Origin: Labia minor
Lineage: Eukaryota; Arthropoda; Insecta; Dermaptera; Spongiphoridae
Length of the DNA stretch: 64,000 bases
Direction: 5' to 3'
Assembly (NCBI GenBank): GCA_963082975.1
Contig: OY720345.1
Coordinates: forward strand, 32,744,611-32,808,610
Made by a program: the position numbers and the translations under genes. The notes beneath the pieces were generated by a model that was not told the DNA's origin, searched no databases, and saw only the letters and a program-made list of their open reading frames with translations. Shown piece by piece: positions 1-13,404 of the stretch (positions within the stretch are counted from its first letter, which is position 1; each line of letters begins with the position of its first letter).

Positions 1-2009
1 CCACACCCCCCTTAGGCCCATTCATATTAGGGTAAATAATAAAAATAATTCCTTATTTATCTCCTATAGGAAATACCCGGGAGTTAAATCGAATACAATT
101 TTAGTAAAATACAATATAAACAAGACGTTGCATATTTCGAGACGTTCGAAGCAAGGCACCCGTCCCAAGCTTTTTTATAGAAATCAATTGGTATTTGTTT
201 TCAAGATTGAATATCATATTCTATTGAATTATATTAGATCATGGCAAATAGCCCCGTCACTTTCTCCACACATTAATAAGATAAGGAGAAAGATATCAAA
301 GAAATGGAAATATCATTTAAGACGGGCGTGGACAAAATTTAAATTTAAATTGTATAAATTTGTTTTATTTCGGCATATTATTATATAGGTTTATTTTTTT
401 TTTTCTCTATTAGTTTTAGGAGGTACCTTAATGATTAGAAAGAGTGCAAAATTGTATTAATTGTTAAAAATTCCTCTTCGATATCCACCAACCACAAAGG
501 TAATCCAAATAAATTCGAGTTATAATATTAATAAAAAATAAAATAAAAACAATTTGCTTGAATTTGTAAGAGGTAGAATTTCGAAAAATTAAATAAGAAA
601 AATTAAACCATTGGATGTAATATAAAAAAAAAAAAAAAAATAAATAAATATGTGTTTGTGCAGTGCAGTGTCAGTGCAGTGATAATTAATTATTTTTGTG
701 CAAGATACTCAAGTAAAAAAAAAAAAAAAAAAAAAAAAAACATTGTGTCATATTATTAAAAAAAAAAAAAATTATGCATTTCATTTAAATTTTTTTTTTT
801 TCCATAAACTAAAGGATGTAATATATAAGTATGAAAATGCCTTTTTTTTATGCTTATATATTGGAAATATTTGGATATAGAATTTTGGAAAGTTATTTGT
901 GTGAACACATGGCAACGTGTATAAAGGATAGCTTTCTGAAATTTATTGTTTTAAAGGGACACCCTGGGAAAGGCCCAGAGATCCTTTTAGTTACCCCAAG
1001 ATGGAGAGAGGGGTGGACAATTTTGCCAAGTGGCATAGGAGGGGAGAATGACCATTTACAGGTTTAGACATTTTTTGGTCATTCTTGGATGGAGAGCCAG
1101 GGAAGAGACTTCATCTGACGAAGTAAGAACAAAATACAAGGATCATCCACAGTGTGCGAGGAAGCTGCCTGTCCTGATATGACGACATGATACCTTAAGA
1201 AAAATATCCAAGAATCATCTTACTTGAAGTCCCAGTGTTCCCGGAACAGTGATAATTAATTTGAATAACACAGCTAAGTAGTCGACTATTATCTTTATAA
1301 ATAATTGCAATTATTCGATGAACTCAATTCTATTAAATTTATACTCCTATTAATTTGTACGGTACCATTAAAATAATTCCATTTCTAATTAATTTCTTAT
1401 TATCAATTGTATCCAATAATTTAGTCTATTCTTAGTAAATAAATAAATTTCAGTTGTAATTTTATATATAAGCATTTTTCATATTGAACCTATTCAATTT
1501 TATATTTTCCCTAATCAACCTACGCGGATTCAATAACCCCTTGTTTGATTCATAATTCAATCCAGAGTGCTACCAATTTATTAAACCTTTTCAATAAACC
1601 AAATTTTCTTATAAAATACCTCACCCCCTTATATTATATATACGACAATATATATAATAAATAACATATTTACATATATGAAATATGTATTGTATATAAT
1701 AAATAATTGCAACTAAGACTATAGAAACAAAAAAATACCATAACTGTAAATGTAAAATGATTATAGAAAACTATCATTTTATTTAATTTTTTTAATAATA
1801 TTTTAAACTAATTGGAGTACTTATATATTTAAATAGGATTATCACTTATCAGTTGCACTATTGTACTTCTCTTATGACATAATTTTATTTAATATACGAG
1901 GTTCTTTTGAAATATTTTGAAAAAATTGTTCGAATGTCAAGTTACAATTTTTACAAATAATTGTATATTTAAAAAAAATATGAAAAATAAGCAAAATCAT
2001 TCAAAATAT
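1..2009. other. Gene-poor AT-rich sequence with an unidentified GC-richer patch
   Basis: No supported coding exon is present. Homopolymer A runs occur around 625-640, 715-740 and 757-771. The stretch at about 905-1250 is clearly richer in G+C and has a short open frame (ending at 1067) with the string LLVTPRW, then frame breaks. It may be a decayed retroelement but I cannot identify it. Confidence 0.4.
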
Positions 2010-2315
2010 GCGAAAACGGGAGAAATTCTTATATTTCAAGAAAACGACGGCACGTTTAAAACTAACTTATAAAAATATACTGTCCCGTTCAAAACGGTAC
2101 GAATGGTCAGCATACTACTATGATAGCATGAATATTTAGGAAATCAAATTTCGACGTTTTAAAATCTTATTATAAAACTTCTCCCAATACATAACACAAT
2201 TTTATTGTTTACCAAAGTTTGTTAAAAACGGGGAGAAATTGACATTTTTATTAATACGGTCAAAAAATATGAAAAAACGGTATTGTCCCGTTCAATACAG
2301 TAGTTATGTTTACTC
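2010..2315. repeat. Two diverged direct repeats, about 212 bp apart
   Basis: A block starting aaaacgggagaaatt at 2014 and ending with tactgtcccgttc is followed about 212 bp later by aaaaacggggagaaatt and tattgtcccgttc. The shared words and equal spacing indicate an old tandem duplication. Nothing coding is seen. Confidence 0.55.
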
Positions 2316-2339
2316 TAGAGATTGAATGATGGGCTATAG

Positions 2340-2600
2340 CAGCGGTTGCCAAAGTGGTGGTCCGCAGAAAAATGTGGAATATACTTACTCATCATGTTAA
2401 GTTATGTTTTAAGATGCATTAAAACATGATTCAATTCATAACAATACGTGATAATTTATAAAAACTCAATGTTTATGTGTTCTTTGATCACAATTTTTAT
2501 TTATGAATATATTTAACACTTAAAAAATCCTATTAGTGGTCCGCGGGATTTAAATTATGAATTAACTGGTCCGAGGGATCAAAAAGTTTGGCGACCGCTG
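2340..2600. mobile_element. hAT-type non-autonomous element (MITE), 261 bp
   Basis: The ends are inverted repeats: cagcggttgccaaa at the left and tttggcgaccgctg at the right. The flanks share gctatag (2333-2339 and 2601-2607), which is nearly the 8-bp duplication hAT elements make. Subterminal ggtggtccgc words resemble those in the element at 4.35 kb. No ORF is present. Confidence 0.75.
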
Positions 2601-4346
2601 GCTATAGTATGTATATAACATACATGGAGCGCAATTGAGACGATTAAAGAAAAAAATTTAAACGTAAACCAATGGTTAAACAAATAATGAAAAGAACCTG
2701 AAGGGGATAATACATAAATAAAAACAAATAACGGCATATATTTATATAAATACTTATTTTTTCATATTAAATTAAAAAATTTTTTACTATATTTTTAACT
2801 TTTGCAAATAATTTAAAAGCTGTTGATAAATTTATTTTGATCTTCAATGTTCATTTAAATATAATATATAACTATAATTTAATAAAAAATAAAAATATAA
2901 ATTTTATTTTATTTTGTCGCTTTAATTAATGGTTCTTGTGGGTGAATATTGATTGTGCCTTTGCTTCTGCATTGCGTAGAAATAGACAGAAATCAATTTA
3001 AGTTTATTTTGAGTATAGAAGAAATATATTTTGGAAGTTTTCTTTTAAAATTTAATTAAATTTATTTTATTTTGTTTTTTTGTCATATGTGAATATTAGT
3101 TGGAATCTAGTAATATAATTATATATTTTAATTTAAGGAGATTTCTAATTTCAAATATATAAGTAGCTTTTCTTGAAAAATTAAAAAAAAAAAATATAAT
3201 ATAATAATAATAACATCGAGAAGGAATTTTAGTGTTTAGACGTCATAAGGTTAAAACATATTGACGATTTTTTTTTAACCAATTGATTTCTATTTTAAAC
3301 GCAAAAGAGTGTCGAGGTCCTAGCAGCTGGCCATTTGCAATTTTTCTCTTTCTCTTTCCCACTTTTGGATGATCTTTGATTAATCCAGTCACTCCGATAT
3401 AATTAGAATTAATGAATTAATAATTATAATTAATAATTTATAACTACTATTAATACTCGATTTAATATCTTGATTTCCAATATTCACCAAAAAAGGCAAA
3501 TAATTTTTATTAAATAATTTTCATCATGTCATATTTGAATATATTTTCCAAATAGATTTCACAAGTGAAGAAAGAGGTTCTAAATCTAGCCCTCAAATAA
3601 TAATGAATAATAATTTCCATTAAATTAAAAATATTTTAAATTGTAACCAAATATTGTTCAAAGTATATTTTTAACAAAATTAAAAAAAAAAATTATTTAT
3701 ACATGGAAATAATTTTATTCTATTTCTGTGATTATTATTTTTTAGTTAGTATTTATTAGTAATTATATACGATTGTTCAATATTTGATAAAAATTCATAT
3801 ATCAAAATTATAATTTGAGATTTCAGAAATGATAAAGAGCAATTATTTTTATAATTTTTTCAATAAATAAATACGACTATATAAATCAAAGTCTTAGTTT
3901 TATTTTAAAATTATAAAAAATTTTAGAATAAAAGTCATGAAAATATTTAATTAAATTTATTAAAGAAAGCACAATAGAAGAATAATTTATGATCCTATGA
4001 TTCTTGTATTTTCTTTTTTTTTTTATTTTAAAATTTTGTAATCTATAATTAGAAATTCAAAGGCTAATGGCCAGCCGGCAAAGAAGAAACAGAGAGAAAG
4101 AGGAATTAAATCATTATAAATGTATATCTATTATATTTAAATATAAGCAATAAACTGGGAGTATTTTCATATTTCTTAAATATTTATAATAGAAAAAAAT
4201 TAAGTTATATTATAAAATTAATTACAAATGACATTTGTAGGAATTCAGATAAACGGTTTCATTAATCATTGTCTATATACAATTTTTGTCTACCTATCAC
4301 CTATAGTTATTTAAGTAATACAATCATTATTATATATACTCTAAAC

Positions 4347-4811
4347 CAGAGGTTCTTAAACTGTGGTCCGCGGACCCCTGGGGGTCCGCGAAGCCTTTAC
4401 TGGGGGTCCGCAAAGCCATCGTACAGGTGCACGAGAAAATGATGAGTCGGTTAAAACTTTATTTAATATAAAAGAAGCGATGGCATGGCTTTGTGAGGAA
4501 ACAGAGATCAAATACCCAAATTCAACGAAATGTGCAAGAAAACTATTGCTACCGTTTCCATCTTCATATTTAGCAGAATTTTCTTTCTTCAATATTATAA
4601 TTTCTAATAAAATGTGTTCTACAATATGCAAAAAAATCGTTATTCACCAATCACTGTTAGAAATATTCATCATATATCCTTGTTCTTATGAGATCGTAAG
4701 CCAGAAATTAACTAATAAAATGACGTAAAGTACCTAAAGTTGGAATGGGGTCCGTCAAAAAATTTTTTTTCAAGTGGGGGTCCGCAGAGTACATAAGATT
4801 AAGAACCTCTG
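4347..4811 (+). mobile_element. hAT transposon relic with a ZBED5/FAM200-like transposase C-terminus, 465 bp
   Basis: The element is bounded by a 13-bp inverted repeat (cagaggttcttaa ... ttaagaacctctg) and a perfect 8-bp target duplication ctctaaac at 4339-4346 and 4812-4819. The internal plus frame reads KYPNSTKCARKLLLPFPSSY, which matches the C-terminal dimerisation region of hAT transposases of the ZBED5/FAM200 type. The catalytic part is missing, so it is an internally deleted copy that cannot mobilise itself. Confidence 0.9.
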
Positions 4812-4819
4812 CTCTAAAC

Positions 4820-5512
4820 TATATGATTAATTTATTTAATAATATACTAACTAACCATTTGAGAAATACATTACAATTTAATTAATTTATCTAGAAAATT
4901 AAAAAAAAAATATGAAAAAAGTTAAATAAAAACTAAAAATAAAAAATAATAAATATAATAATCATAATTATTAAAATATTATATAGTAAAAAGTAAATAG
5001 TCATTTATATATTTTTTTTAATTTAAATTAAGAGAGTATATATATTTTCGGAAAAGGTTGTAAAAAAATAAATATTTAAAACATTTATTGTATTATATTA
5101 AAATTTATTATATATAAAGAAATCATTGCACTCCAATAAATATTTTCAAAAATGAAAAAAAGATTTATGAATTAAATATAAATTTTGTTATATATATAAT
5201 AGCACATATAATTTATTAATAATCTAAATAATATATAATAACAGAAACAATACATTAATAAGGTCCTGTTTTTTATCAATAGTAGTTTAAGACATAAAAA
5301 TGGTATTTATAGAATATTATTTTAAAGTAATTACTCTTTGACATTGGATATTTAAAAATGTATTAAAACAATAAATAATTTGCAATATATTATAAAATAA
5401 TAAAAAATAATTTATGAATAATAAAATAAAATTAAATATATTTTTAGCCCCATGGTAGAGATAATATCTCAATTAAATTCAAATAACTAATGATATATTT
5501 AATATTTATATA
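4820..5512. other. AT-rich region 3' of RINT1
   Basis: Very AT-rich, no gene seen. ATTAAA on the minus strand (5503-5498), about 10 nt past the RINT1 stop, could serve as its poly(A) signal. Confidence 0.35.
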
Positions 5513-8500
5513 TTAAAATTGTAAAAGGTCTGTTCGTAATCCTAATATAGTACAGGCTTCTTTTGGATTAATTTCAAGTATACCCATTTCATGTAAACTT
5601 TCCAATGCCAATGTGTCTGGGTCACGAATTAATGTATCCCGTAAAAGAATTGCTGATGCTTTTGGCAATGTAAGCAATTGACAAGCCGACTTCATTTGAC
5701 CTAATTTTGATTCAGGTTTTCCTGTACCATAATGTGATAATAATGGGAAAAGATTACGACAAATGTCATATTGTAATTGTAATGCACCACCTAAATTGAA
5801 TTTATTTTGTAAAACAACTTCTTCATATAAGAATTGATTTAATTGAGTGCATAAAAGACGCCAGGCGTGGGGGAACAACGACTTAGAAAGTAATCTGCAA
5901 AGAAACAAAAAAAAAAATTAATTATTAAACTAGAAACTAGAATATTATATTCCAAGTAGTGAAAATAATTTTAAGTAAAAAAGAAAAATGGTAAAACAAT
6001 TGATTATTTATTACGTTTTTTCCCTATGAATTTTTTATAATAAAAATAAATAAAATTGTTCATCTAAATATATTTTGTATAATAGAAACAATGTACAAAT
6101 ATAGAAGTTAAAAAGAATTGTTGAGCTATCTATTACAAAAAATTTTGGCAAAATTACAAATTAAATTTGGGTTTAAGTGATTTTAAAGCCATATTTAATC
6201 AAATATAAACATTGGTTATAATACCGAAGAAACCATCTTACTAATATCTATAAAGAAAATAAATAAATTGACATATCTGGCATTATGCCGGACAACTAAA
6301 ATTAGAGATGAAAGGACTTTGTCACCTTGAAATGAAATTCCATTTGTTATTTTTTGTAATTTAATCAAAATATCTATTATTTTAGTATACTATATTATGA
6401 ATCAAATAAAAATGATTTCATAAATAATTTATTATAATTCAACTAAAATTAATTTTTTTTTAATTAAATTATAAATGTTTTTTTACCAAGTCAATTACAA
6501 AATAATTATTTATAGCATTATTTTTATTACATCTAATTTAAAATTAAATTATTTTTAATAATAAATTATAGTATGTAGACAGTTTTTTTTTCAAACACAC
6601 ACACAATAATTATAAAATTAAAAAAATAACATATTTAAATTTTTTTTTCCTGACAACAATAATACATGATTAAGAAAACAATTAAATAAGAATCTTGTTA
6701 TACTTATTTTATATTATATAAGTTTTCCATCAAAATGTGAATAAAAAAAAATTAACTATGATAGGCTCTCTTGAGTAATTTATTTTCATTTTTAATATAT
6801 ATTAATAATAAACCTATAATTCTATGAGTTCTTTTAACTAAATAACTAAATGATCTCGAATCAAAATTAGATACAATTGTCCTTATCCATCCAATTTCTA
6901 TTCTTTCCCAATTTCCCCATAACTTCCTTTATATTTGTAAACTCTACATATTTAGAGATTGTTACCCAACTGGTTTTCTGGATTTTTCCTTTAAATAAAA
7001 TAGTTTTTTTTACGAATTCGGGCTACTTTCGTTAAATATGTTTTAAATAAGTTTAAAAACATTTAACATATTACGCATAAACAATAAAATATCTTAAACA
7101 TTTTAATTTATCTGAATTAAATAATGTATCTTATTTAAACAAATACAAAAAATTCATTTTTGGATTTTTAAGAATAATTTAATATGATCTTAAATAAGTT
7201 GTAACAAAAAGCAAATCGTACCTATATAATTGATGTAATTTTGATGATAATTCAAGAAACATTGGTCCTGCTGTTGGTGATACCGATGGATTACATAATT
7301 CATGTGGCGATGGCATTGCAATCCAACGATCTTTGCGATATTCACGACTTCTCGCTTTAATATCAAGCATAATAGATTCACATAATGTATTTATTAAATC
7401 CTTTTGCATATGATTAAATAATGCTAAAATATCATCAAAAACTGTTTCTGTAACTAATTGATTTTGATGATCTTGTTCATCGGAGATTTTTGAGTCAGTT
7501 TCTAAATTTGAATGTTTTATTTCATCATTTGTATTTGATTCATTTATTAAATCAATAGAGAATTGTTTTTGAGGATTACTTTGCATCCTATAAAACATTA
7601 AACTGATGAAATGCTAAAAATAAATAATAATAAAAATAATAATATATATATATATAAATATATACACATTATATTAGCTTAATAATGCTTCGAATCTTAC
7701 TGGTAATTCACACCATTCAGTTAATATTCGAGTTAAATAACCAACTGTATTTAAAATGGCTGGCAGATGGCTATCAAGTGGCATAACATGCTCATCTTCA
7801 TGTAATACTTGTAGCATTCGTACACGGAATTCATCTAATAACTCGAGTTGAACATCAAGGAATTGTAAACGATGACCAGGCTGAGGTAATATATTATAAC
7901 GTTCTGTGATAGAAGCCAAAAGAGAAATGAAACCATCTGCACAATTTGTAATGCATAAATCTTCCGGTTCATCTTCTTCATTTAATGGACATAATAATTG
8001 CCAAGGATCATCCGAACAAAATAATGAATCCATTTTTTCCGAAGCATCTTACAAATATAAGAGAAAAATATAATAAATAAATTACAAAAAAATAATTTAT
8101 TTAAAATAAGAATTAAATAATTAAAAGATAACAACTTTTGCTATATACATTATTTTAAATAATTTATTTAATTTTAAATATAAAAATTTATTAAATAATA
8201 ATGTTTTTATTGTTTAGAAAATTTCATTTAAGTAACTACTTACATTTTTTTTCCATTTGTATCCATTTAATAAATACAGGAGCTTGGGTTATAACATTAA
8301 TAAGCCCTAACAAACCAACTGGATAATCATAAGTATCACGTAATTCTCTCTCAAAACCAAGAATTTCATCAATTGAATGAGCAAATATATAATCATCTTC
8401 ATATGGGGATGTTTGAAGGTCTCTATAAAGTTTTTGTGAAGCTAAATGAACAAGACCCTTAGTTAATTCTAGCTATAAAAAACAGAGAAAACAAAAATTC

Positions 8501-11180
8501 AGAAAAAATTTATTGAATATAAAAATAAAATTTTTATAAATTTTAAGTAATAATATAAATAATTAATTTATATTACCTTTGCACATTTTTTATGATTACA
8601 TTTATCATAGATAGGTTGAATCCATTCACCAACAAATGAATGATGATCTCTTATCCAGGTTAAAGTTTGAGTAAGAAACCATTCTGGTTTATCTGGTCGA
8701 TTTGTTTGTCTTGTACCACAAAAATGATAAATAAAACGCTTTTTTAATGGTTGAATAAGAAGAGCCATTGGGAGACTTGATGAATCCTCAATCAAAAACG
8801 TAGAACGGACTTGATTTTCTTGTTTATTATTACTTTGTTCAAATAGGATTTTTATTTTAAAATAATATTGTAATTTAAAAAAATTAAAAAATGCGGTTCA
8901 AAAAGAATATGAAAGTGTCAATTCTTACTCTTTATATAAAATAATTATTTCAATCATTCAAATATTTAGAAAAAAAACCTTAACATACTCTAGAAACGAA
9001 TGATCGATAGTATAGTTTCTAATTAAAATTTAGCACAAGTTGTACTATTATTTAAACTCTCAACTAAATAATATATAAATATAATTATTTATAATTAAAA
9101 AGGATACGGTAATTCAAGATAGATGAAATATTCAATCAATGTTTGAAAACGAATCATAGTATCTTGACCAGGCGGTGCTGTTAATATATTAGATGAAACA
9201 AATGGCCAACGAATTATTTTAAATATTTCTTCTAATTCTCTAAAAAAGAAAAAAAATATGTTTATTAACGAATTAAAAAAAATAGAGTTATTGCCTATTT
9301 AAATTATAATTATATATAGATATTTCTATAAACATAATTTCACATTTTAAATTAATTTATAATATTAATTATATTATATTTACTTCGAATATTTTTCATG
9401 AAGTATATGATACCAGAAATGAAGTGTTTCTTTTACATATTTTATTAAATGTTTGCAATTGGAATTGAAAAGAACAGTGTATAATGATGAAAGTTTTCGA
9501 TAACTTTGAATACTTGCAGGACCTTCTGTTTCATAAGTTAATTCTAATTCTTTGCTAAAAGAAAAACAAAATATAATTTAGTTAATTATATTAAAAAAAT
9601 ATATAAAATATAAATTATATTTTCATTGAACAAAAATGTATTATACAGTTGTGTTCCATTTCGAGATTAAAGTTAGTTTATTATAATTAAATTATTTATA
9701 AAATTAAGTAATAATTTCTGATTTATTATGACTAATTCATAATTTTATTCCCCTTATCATTATAAATTCAGTTTATATTCTATACATACGAGTTTCTTTA
9801 AAAATTAATTGATAAACTATTAAAACACAAATATATCCATTTTCTGAACTTATTTAAACTTTTATATATGAATAGAATTGTATATATTATTTGTATCACG
9901 CATTATGTGTAAATGGGCTAGAGGAGCTGTGTATATTGAAATATAATATTTTTAAGAAAGAGAATGAGATGAGATCAATGAAAAATACAACTCTTTTAAT
10001 CTGTATTGAACATAAGTAATGATGTAATTTGAGACCTAAAAATCTATACCTATCTATCTCTCTATCTCTGTGGCTTTACGGAACTGGAAAGTTCTTAGCC
10101 GCATCAACCACACTTATCCCTATCCTGAGCCACCCATGCTCCTCCTATTTTCTTCCATCTCTTTTACATCCCTTTCTACATTGTCTGTCCACCGCTTTCT
10201 TGATCTTCCAATCGGTCTCCCCGGCAATATATTTTTCTCCATTCTTTCCTCTCCCATTCTAGCCACGTGCCCTGCCCATCGAAGACTTCTCGATTTTATA
10301 ACCCTAACTATGTCTGGAAATGCATATAGGTGATGCAATCCCCCAGTGACTTTATCTTTCTTTGGCCCATAAATGCTGTGAAGAATCCTATTTCCAAATA
10401 CTCTTATATATATTATATATATATATAAATTTATTTTAAATATTATAATTAAACATAAATTTATCTTAATGTAATGTATTATAATACTAAGTATTACCTT
10501 AAATTTTCAACAGTATTTATAACTTTAATAAAAGCCATGCCACGTTCAAAGTGTTCAATCTTTTCAACAAAATCAATCATCTGATTTGTAGATGCCTGAG
10601 CAGTTGTTAATTCATTTTCAAGTCTTGTATTTAATAAAAAAAATCGACTAGATAGTTCTGCAATATTACAACTAATATCTTCAACTTCTTGCACAACTTC
10701 GCGTACCATTGATGGGACTGTACTACTTGCAACTGAGAGCTGAATTAATTTGAAAAAAAGTAAAACATAAATAAATTTCTATACGAATATTTAGGAAATA
10801 CAGTTGTCAAAATTGAATTCTTTTAAGAGAATCTAATTCATAAATGAATTGATAATTTAAAATAAAATTGCAATTTTTTTGTTATATTTAGATATATACA
10901 ATTTAATAACAAACAAATAATTGACGGAAATCTATATAGATATATATATATATATTACCGATTGTTCAATAGATTTTTTATGTAATAAAACTTGATCCAT
11001 CATTTCATGACATTTCAATAAATTCTCAATATTTGAACCTAATTCTTGATTCAACCTGTTAATAACTCGTTGTTGAATTTCACCCACATTTGTTGGTTCA
11101 AATGTAGATTCTTTGTCTGTTTCATGATTTTCTTGGTCTTTATTAATAAAGAGTTCATTATTTTCTTTTTCATCATTCAT
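5513..11180 (-). CDS. RINT1: RINT1 / Tip20 family vesicle-tethering protein, complete, nine coding exons
   Basis: Coding exons on the minus strand are 11180-10959, 10739-10498, 9554-9384, 9239-9108, 8832-8577, 8472-8244, 8047-7701, 7613-7222 and 5894-5513. All phases join and give about 790 residues, against 792 in human RINT1. I chose the ATG at 11180 because the frame upstream offers only a TTG. Diagnostic stretches are PLKKRFIYHF and KPEWFL in exon 5 and the GGALQLQYDICRNLFPLLSHY block in the last exon (5894-5513), which match the RINT1/TIP20 domain. The N-terminal part (about residues 40-75) is predicted coiled coil. In the known family, RINT1 joins ZW10 and NAG in the NRZ complex, which tethers Golgi-derived vesicles at the ER, and it has checkpoint and autophagy roles. 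Exon 5 uses a weak acceptor with a poor pyrimidine tract. The intron between exons 8 and 9 is about 1.3 kb, and the intron between exons 2 and 3 carries a LINE relic. The gene is divergent from raptor. Confidence 0.93.
5895..7221. other. Last RINT1 intron, 1.3 kb
   Basis: AT-rich intron with a GT donor next to 7222 and the acceptor tttctttgcag next to 5894. I see no repeats with recognisable ends and no coding exon in it. Confidence 0.6.
10055..10403 (-). mobile_element. 3' fragment of a non-LTR retrotransposon (LINE) in a RINT1 intron
   Basis: Read on the minus strand, it encodes NRILHSIYGPKKDK, then LRWAGHVARMGEERM and GRPIGRSRKRWTDNVERD. These are the familiar C-terminal blocks of an endonuclease/reverse-transcriptase LINE common in arthropods. 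It ends in a (GATA)n-like tail (10050-10065 on plus). The copy is 5'-truncated and sits in the intron between RINT1 exons 2 and 3, in the same orientation as the gene. Confidence 0.85.
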
Positions 11181-11490
11181 GTTTTTATGAAAATATGTTC
11201 TCTTGTTAAAACGACTCAAAACGACTAAAAACTCATTCCTTATATAACCTTAACTTGAATTTTGACAATTGACAAAATGTCATTCAAATAAATGATAAAA
11301 TAATTGATTCTTTTAATAAATATATTATCATTGCATTTTAAATTATAAATTGTAATTAAGGTAATAAAATATTTCAAATCAATTTAATAATTTTTAATTA
11401 TCTAAGAATATGATATGGACATTTCAACAAAAAGCGCCTTTTACAATAATGAAATCACAGATTATGAAATGCAGTAGGATAGTATACATA

Positions 11491-11666
11491 CAGAGGCGGA
11501 TTATCCGTAAGGCAAACTAGGCACGTGCCTAGGGGCGTGTAGTTACAAGGGGCGCGCGAGCTCAGAATTTTTAAAATTTATAGTATTATGATGGGCATTT
11601 ATGGCCGATACAGGGGCACCGATAAAGTGATTGCCTAGGGCGCTCTGGACCTTTAATCCGCCACTG
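11491..11666. mobile_element. hAT-type MITE, 176 bp, with perfect 8-bp target duplication
   Basis: The ends cagaggcggatta and taatccgccactg form an imperfect inverted repeat, and the flanks are an exact 8-bp duplication tatacata (11483-11490 and 11667-11674). The interior is GC-rich and symmetric (gtgcctagggg ... ttgcctagggc). No coding capacity. Confidence 0.9.
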
Positions 11667-11701
11667 TATACATATATATATATATATGGCATTATAGATT
11701 A

Positions 11702-11925
11702 TATTGGGCCCGCTCCTTTTTAAGTCCAAAGGCAAATAGGTGTTTTTTAGTCAACCGATTAATTTTAAAATAAAATTATTTAAATCTCAATAGATAAAAT
11801 TAAAATGATTAAAGGCTAGAAATAAGTTCTTATATATGATTTTATGCGCGGTCCAGTTATCAAGCGAAAACACATGGATTGACTAAAGAACCGCTTTTTG
11901 ATTTTCGACTTAGAAAAGAGGCCCC
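11702..11925. mobile_element. Foldback MITE, copy 1, flanked by a 13-bp direct repeat
   Basis: About 224 bp with inverted ends (gggcccgctcctttttaagtc versus gacttagaaaagaggccccg). The flanks are a 13-bp direct repeat gcattatagatta at 11689-11701 and 11926-11938. The interior matches the second copy at 13.4 kb, including attaaaatgattaaaggct and the region around aacacatggattgact. Confidence 0.75.
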
Positions 11926-12009
11926 GCATTATAGATTACAAAATCTTTATAGAATAGAATAGAATTAGAATATTATAGTGGAAATAATTTATAATAGTAA
12001 TAATAATTG

Positions 12010-12246
12010 TGAAGGCGCCATTGGTCCCGTGTTCAAGTCCCGGGCCTGGCAAGGGAATTTCCCTAGCTTGGGGTCTATAGGACGGAGTCAACCCAGCCTC
12101 CGGGAACAACATTGGGGAAGAATAGCTTCTTGATAGCGCCTCCGATCAAGAAAATCAAGGTAAAGGTTGATATAACCTCATTGATATAACCGGCTTGATA
12201 GGCGTTGTCCTTGCGTAGGACGTACAAAGTCAGAGGTTTTTTTTTG
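12010..12246 (+). repeat. tRNA-derived SINE, copy A (5'-shortened)
   Basis: It starts in a tRNA-like head whose B-box region reads gttcaagtcccgggcctggc, runs through a body with gaagaatagcttcttgatag and gataggcgttgtccttgcg, and ends in a T run. Diverged copies lie at 46.16, 48.75 and 50.34 kb. The B box marks an RNA polymerase III origin. It shows no intact tRNA structure. Confidence 0.8.
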
Positions 12247-13404
12247 TTTTAATAATAACTGTATAACAAAATAATAAGTGTAAAATATAATTTATTTTAT
12301 ATATTATTATAAATTTTAAATTATTAAATATAGATAGATTAACGATCCTTAATTTTTTAAAATTGATTTATAAAATTTAATACGAGTTAAATATGTAGTA
12401 AGGAATTGAAAAAGTTATGAGAATAAGATGACTGCCCTAGACCAGTAATCTATTTAAGAGGGTTCCAAAATCCGTAATAATTTGAGAGTATTAATCTAAA
12501 ATATGTAAGATCTAAATAAAAATTAACTTTATCATGAAATTCAATAAATATTATTAAACTAAAAATTTATTCGTTAAAATTAATTATTTCTTCTATCACA
12601 TATATTCTATTAATTAAGTATATGTATTATGTTCATATTAATAATATATTCTTCTGGAATTCAAATTATTATTTAGAAATATTCTAAAGAAATATAAAAA
12701 ATATGATGAAAAAGTGTCCAGAGGTTAAATATAAAGAACGTGTTTTAAGTTAGAAATCTCTCAGTTTATGATTAATAGAAATTATATTGATTTTTTTCTT
12801 GATCTTCTTTAATATCTACTCAGAAAAAAAAGAAAAAGAAATTAAATGATTAAATAATAATCTATTATTTGTTATTTTTTTATTTCTTATAAATTGATAA
12901 TTTCGATTTAAATTTATAACTAATCACTACTTATGAAAGGTCAATAACTGTAAAAAATAACAATTTTAACTCTTAAAATATCAACAAGCATATTATATAT
13001 ATTATAACATTTATTAATAACCTCTTTGTTTTTAATATAAATATATAACATACTTATAAAATTTTTTAGAACGATAGAACTAATTTTTATTTATGCTCTC
13101 TTAATTGAGAAATTTTTAAGAAATTGATAATACTTTCAAGTCATTAAGACAACTCAAATTTATTAGTCTCCAATTTGATACTAAAATATTTTAGTATAAA
13201 AAAATTGTATTGTAAAAAATGTCAAATATATTTTAATAAATTTAATATGCTGTGACATCGTGGGGCAACTTTCGAAGCCCTAATTTAATTTAAGGAAAAA
13301 TAAATGTCTTATATTTAAATAAGTGATTTGAAAATTTCATAAAATTCATCTTTATTTTATTTTTAAAATTTAAATACAAATATAAATTTTGATTTTCATG
13401 TAAA

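Noticed and set aside
128-388. 86-residue open frame near the left edge
   Set aside because: Composition is typical of AT-rich noise, with no family resemblance and no splice context.
10029-10333. Plus-strand frames over the 10.1 kb LINE
   Set aside because: Opposite-strand shadows of the minus-strand LINE C-terminus.
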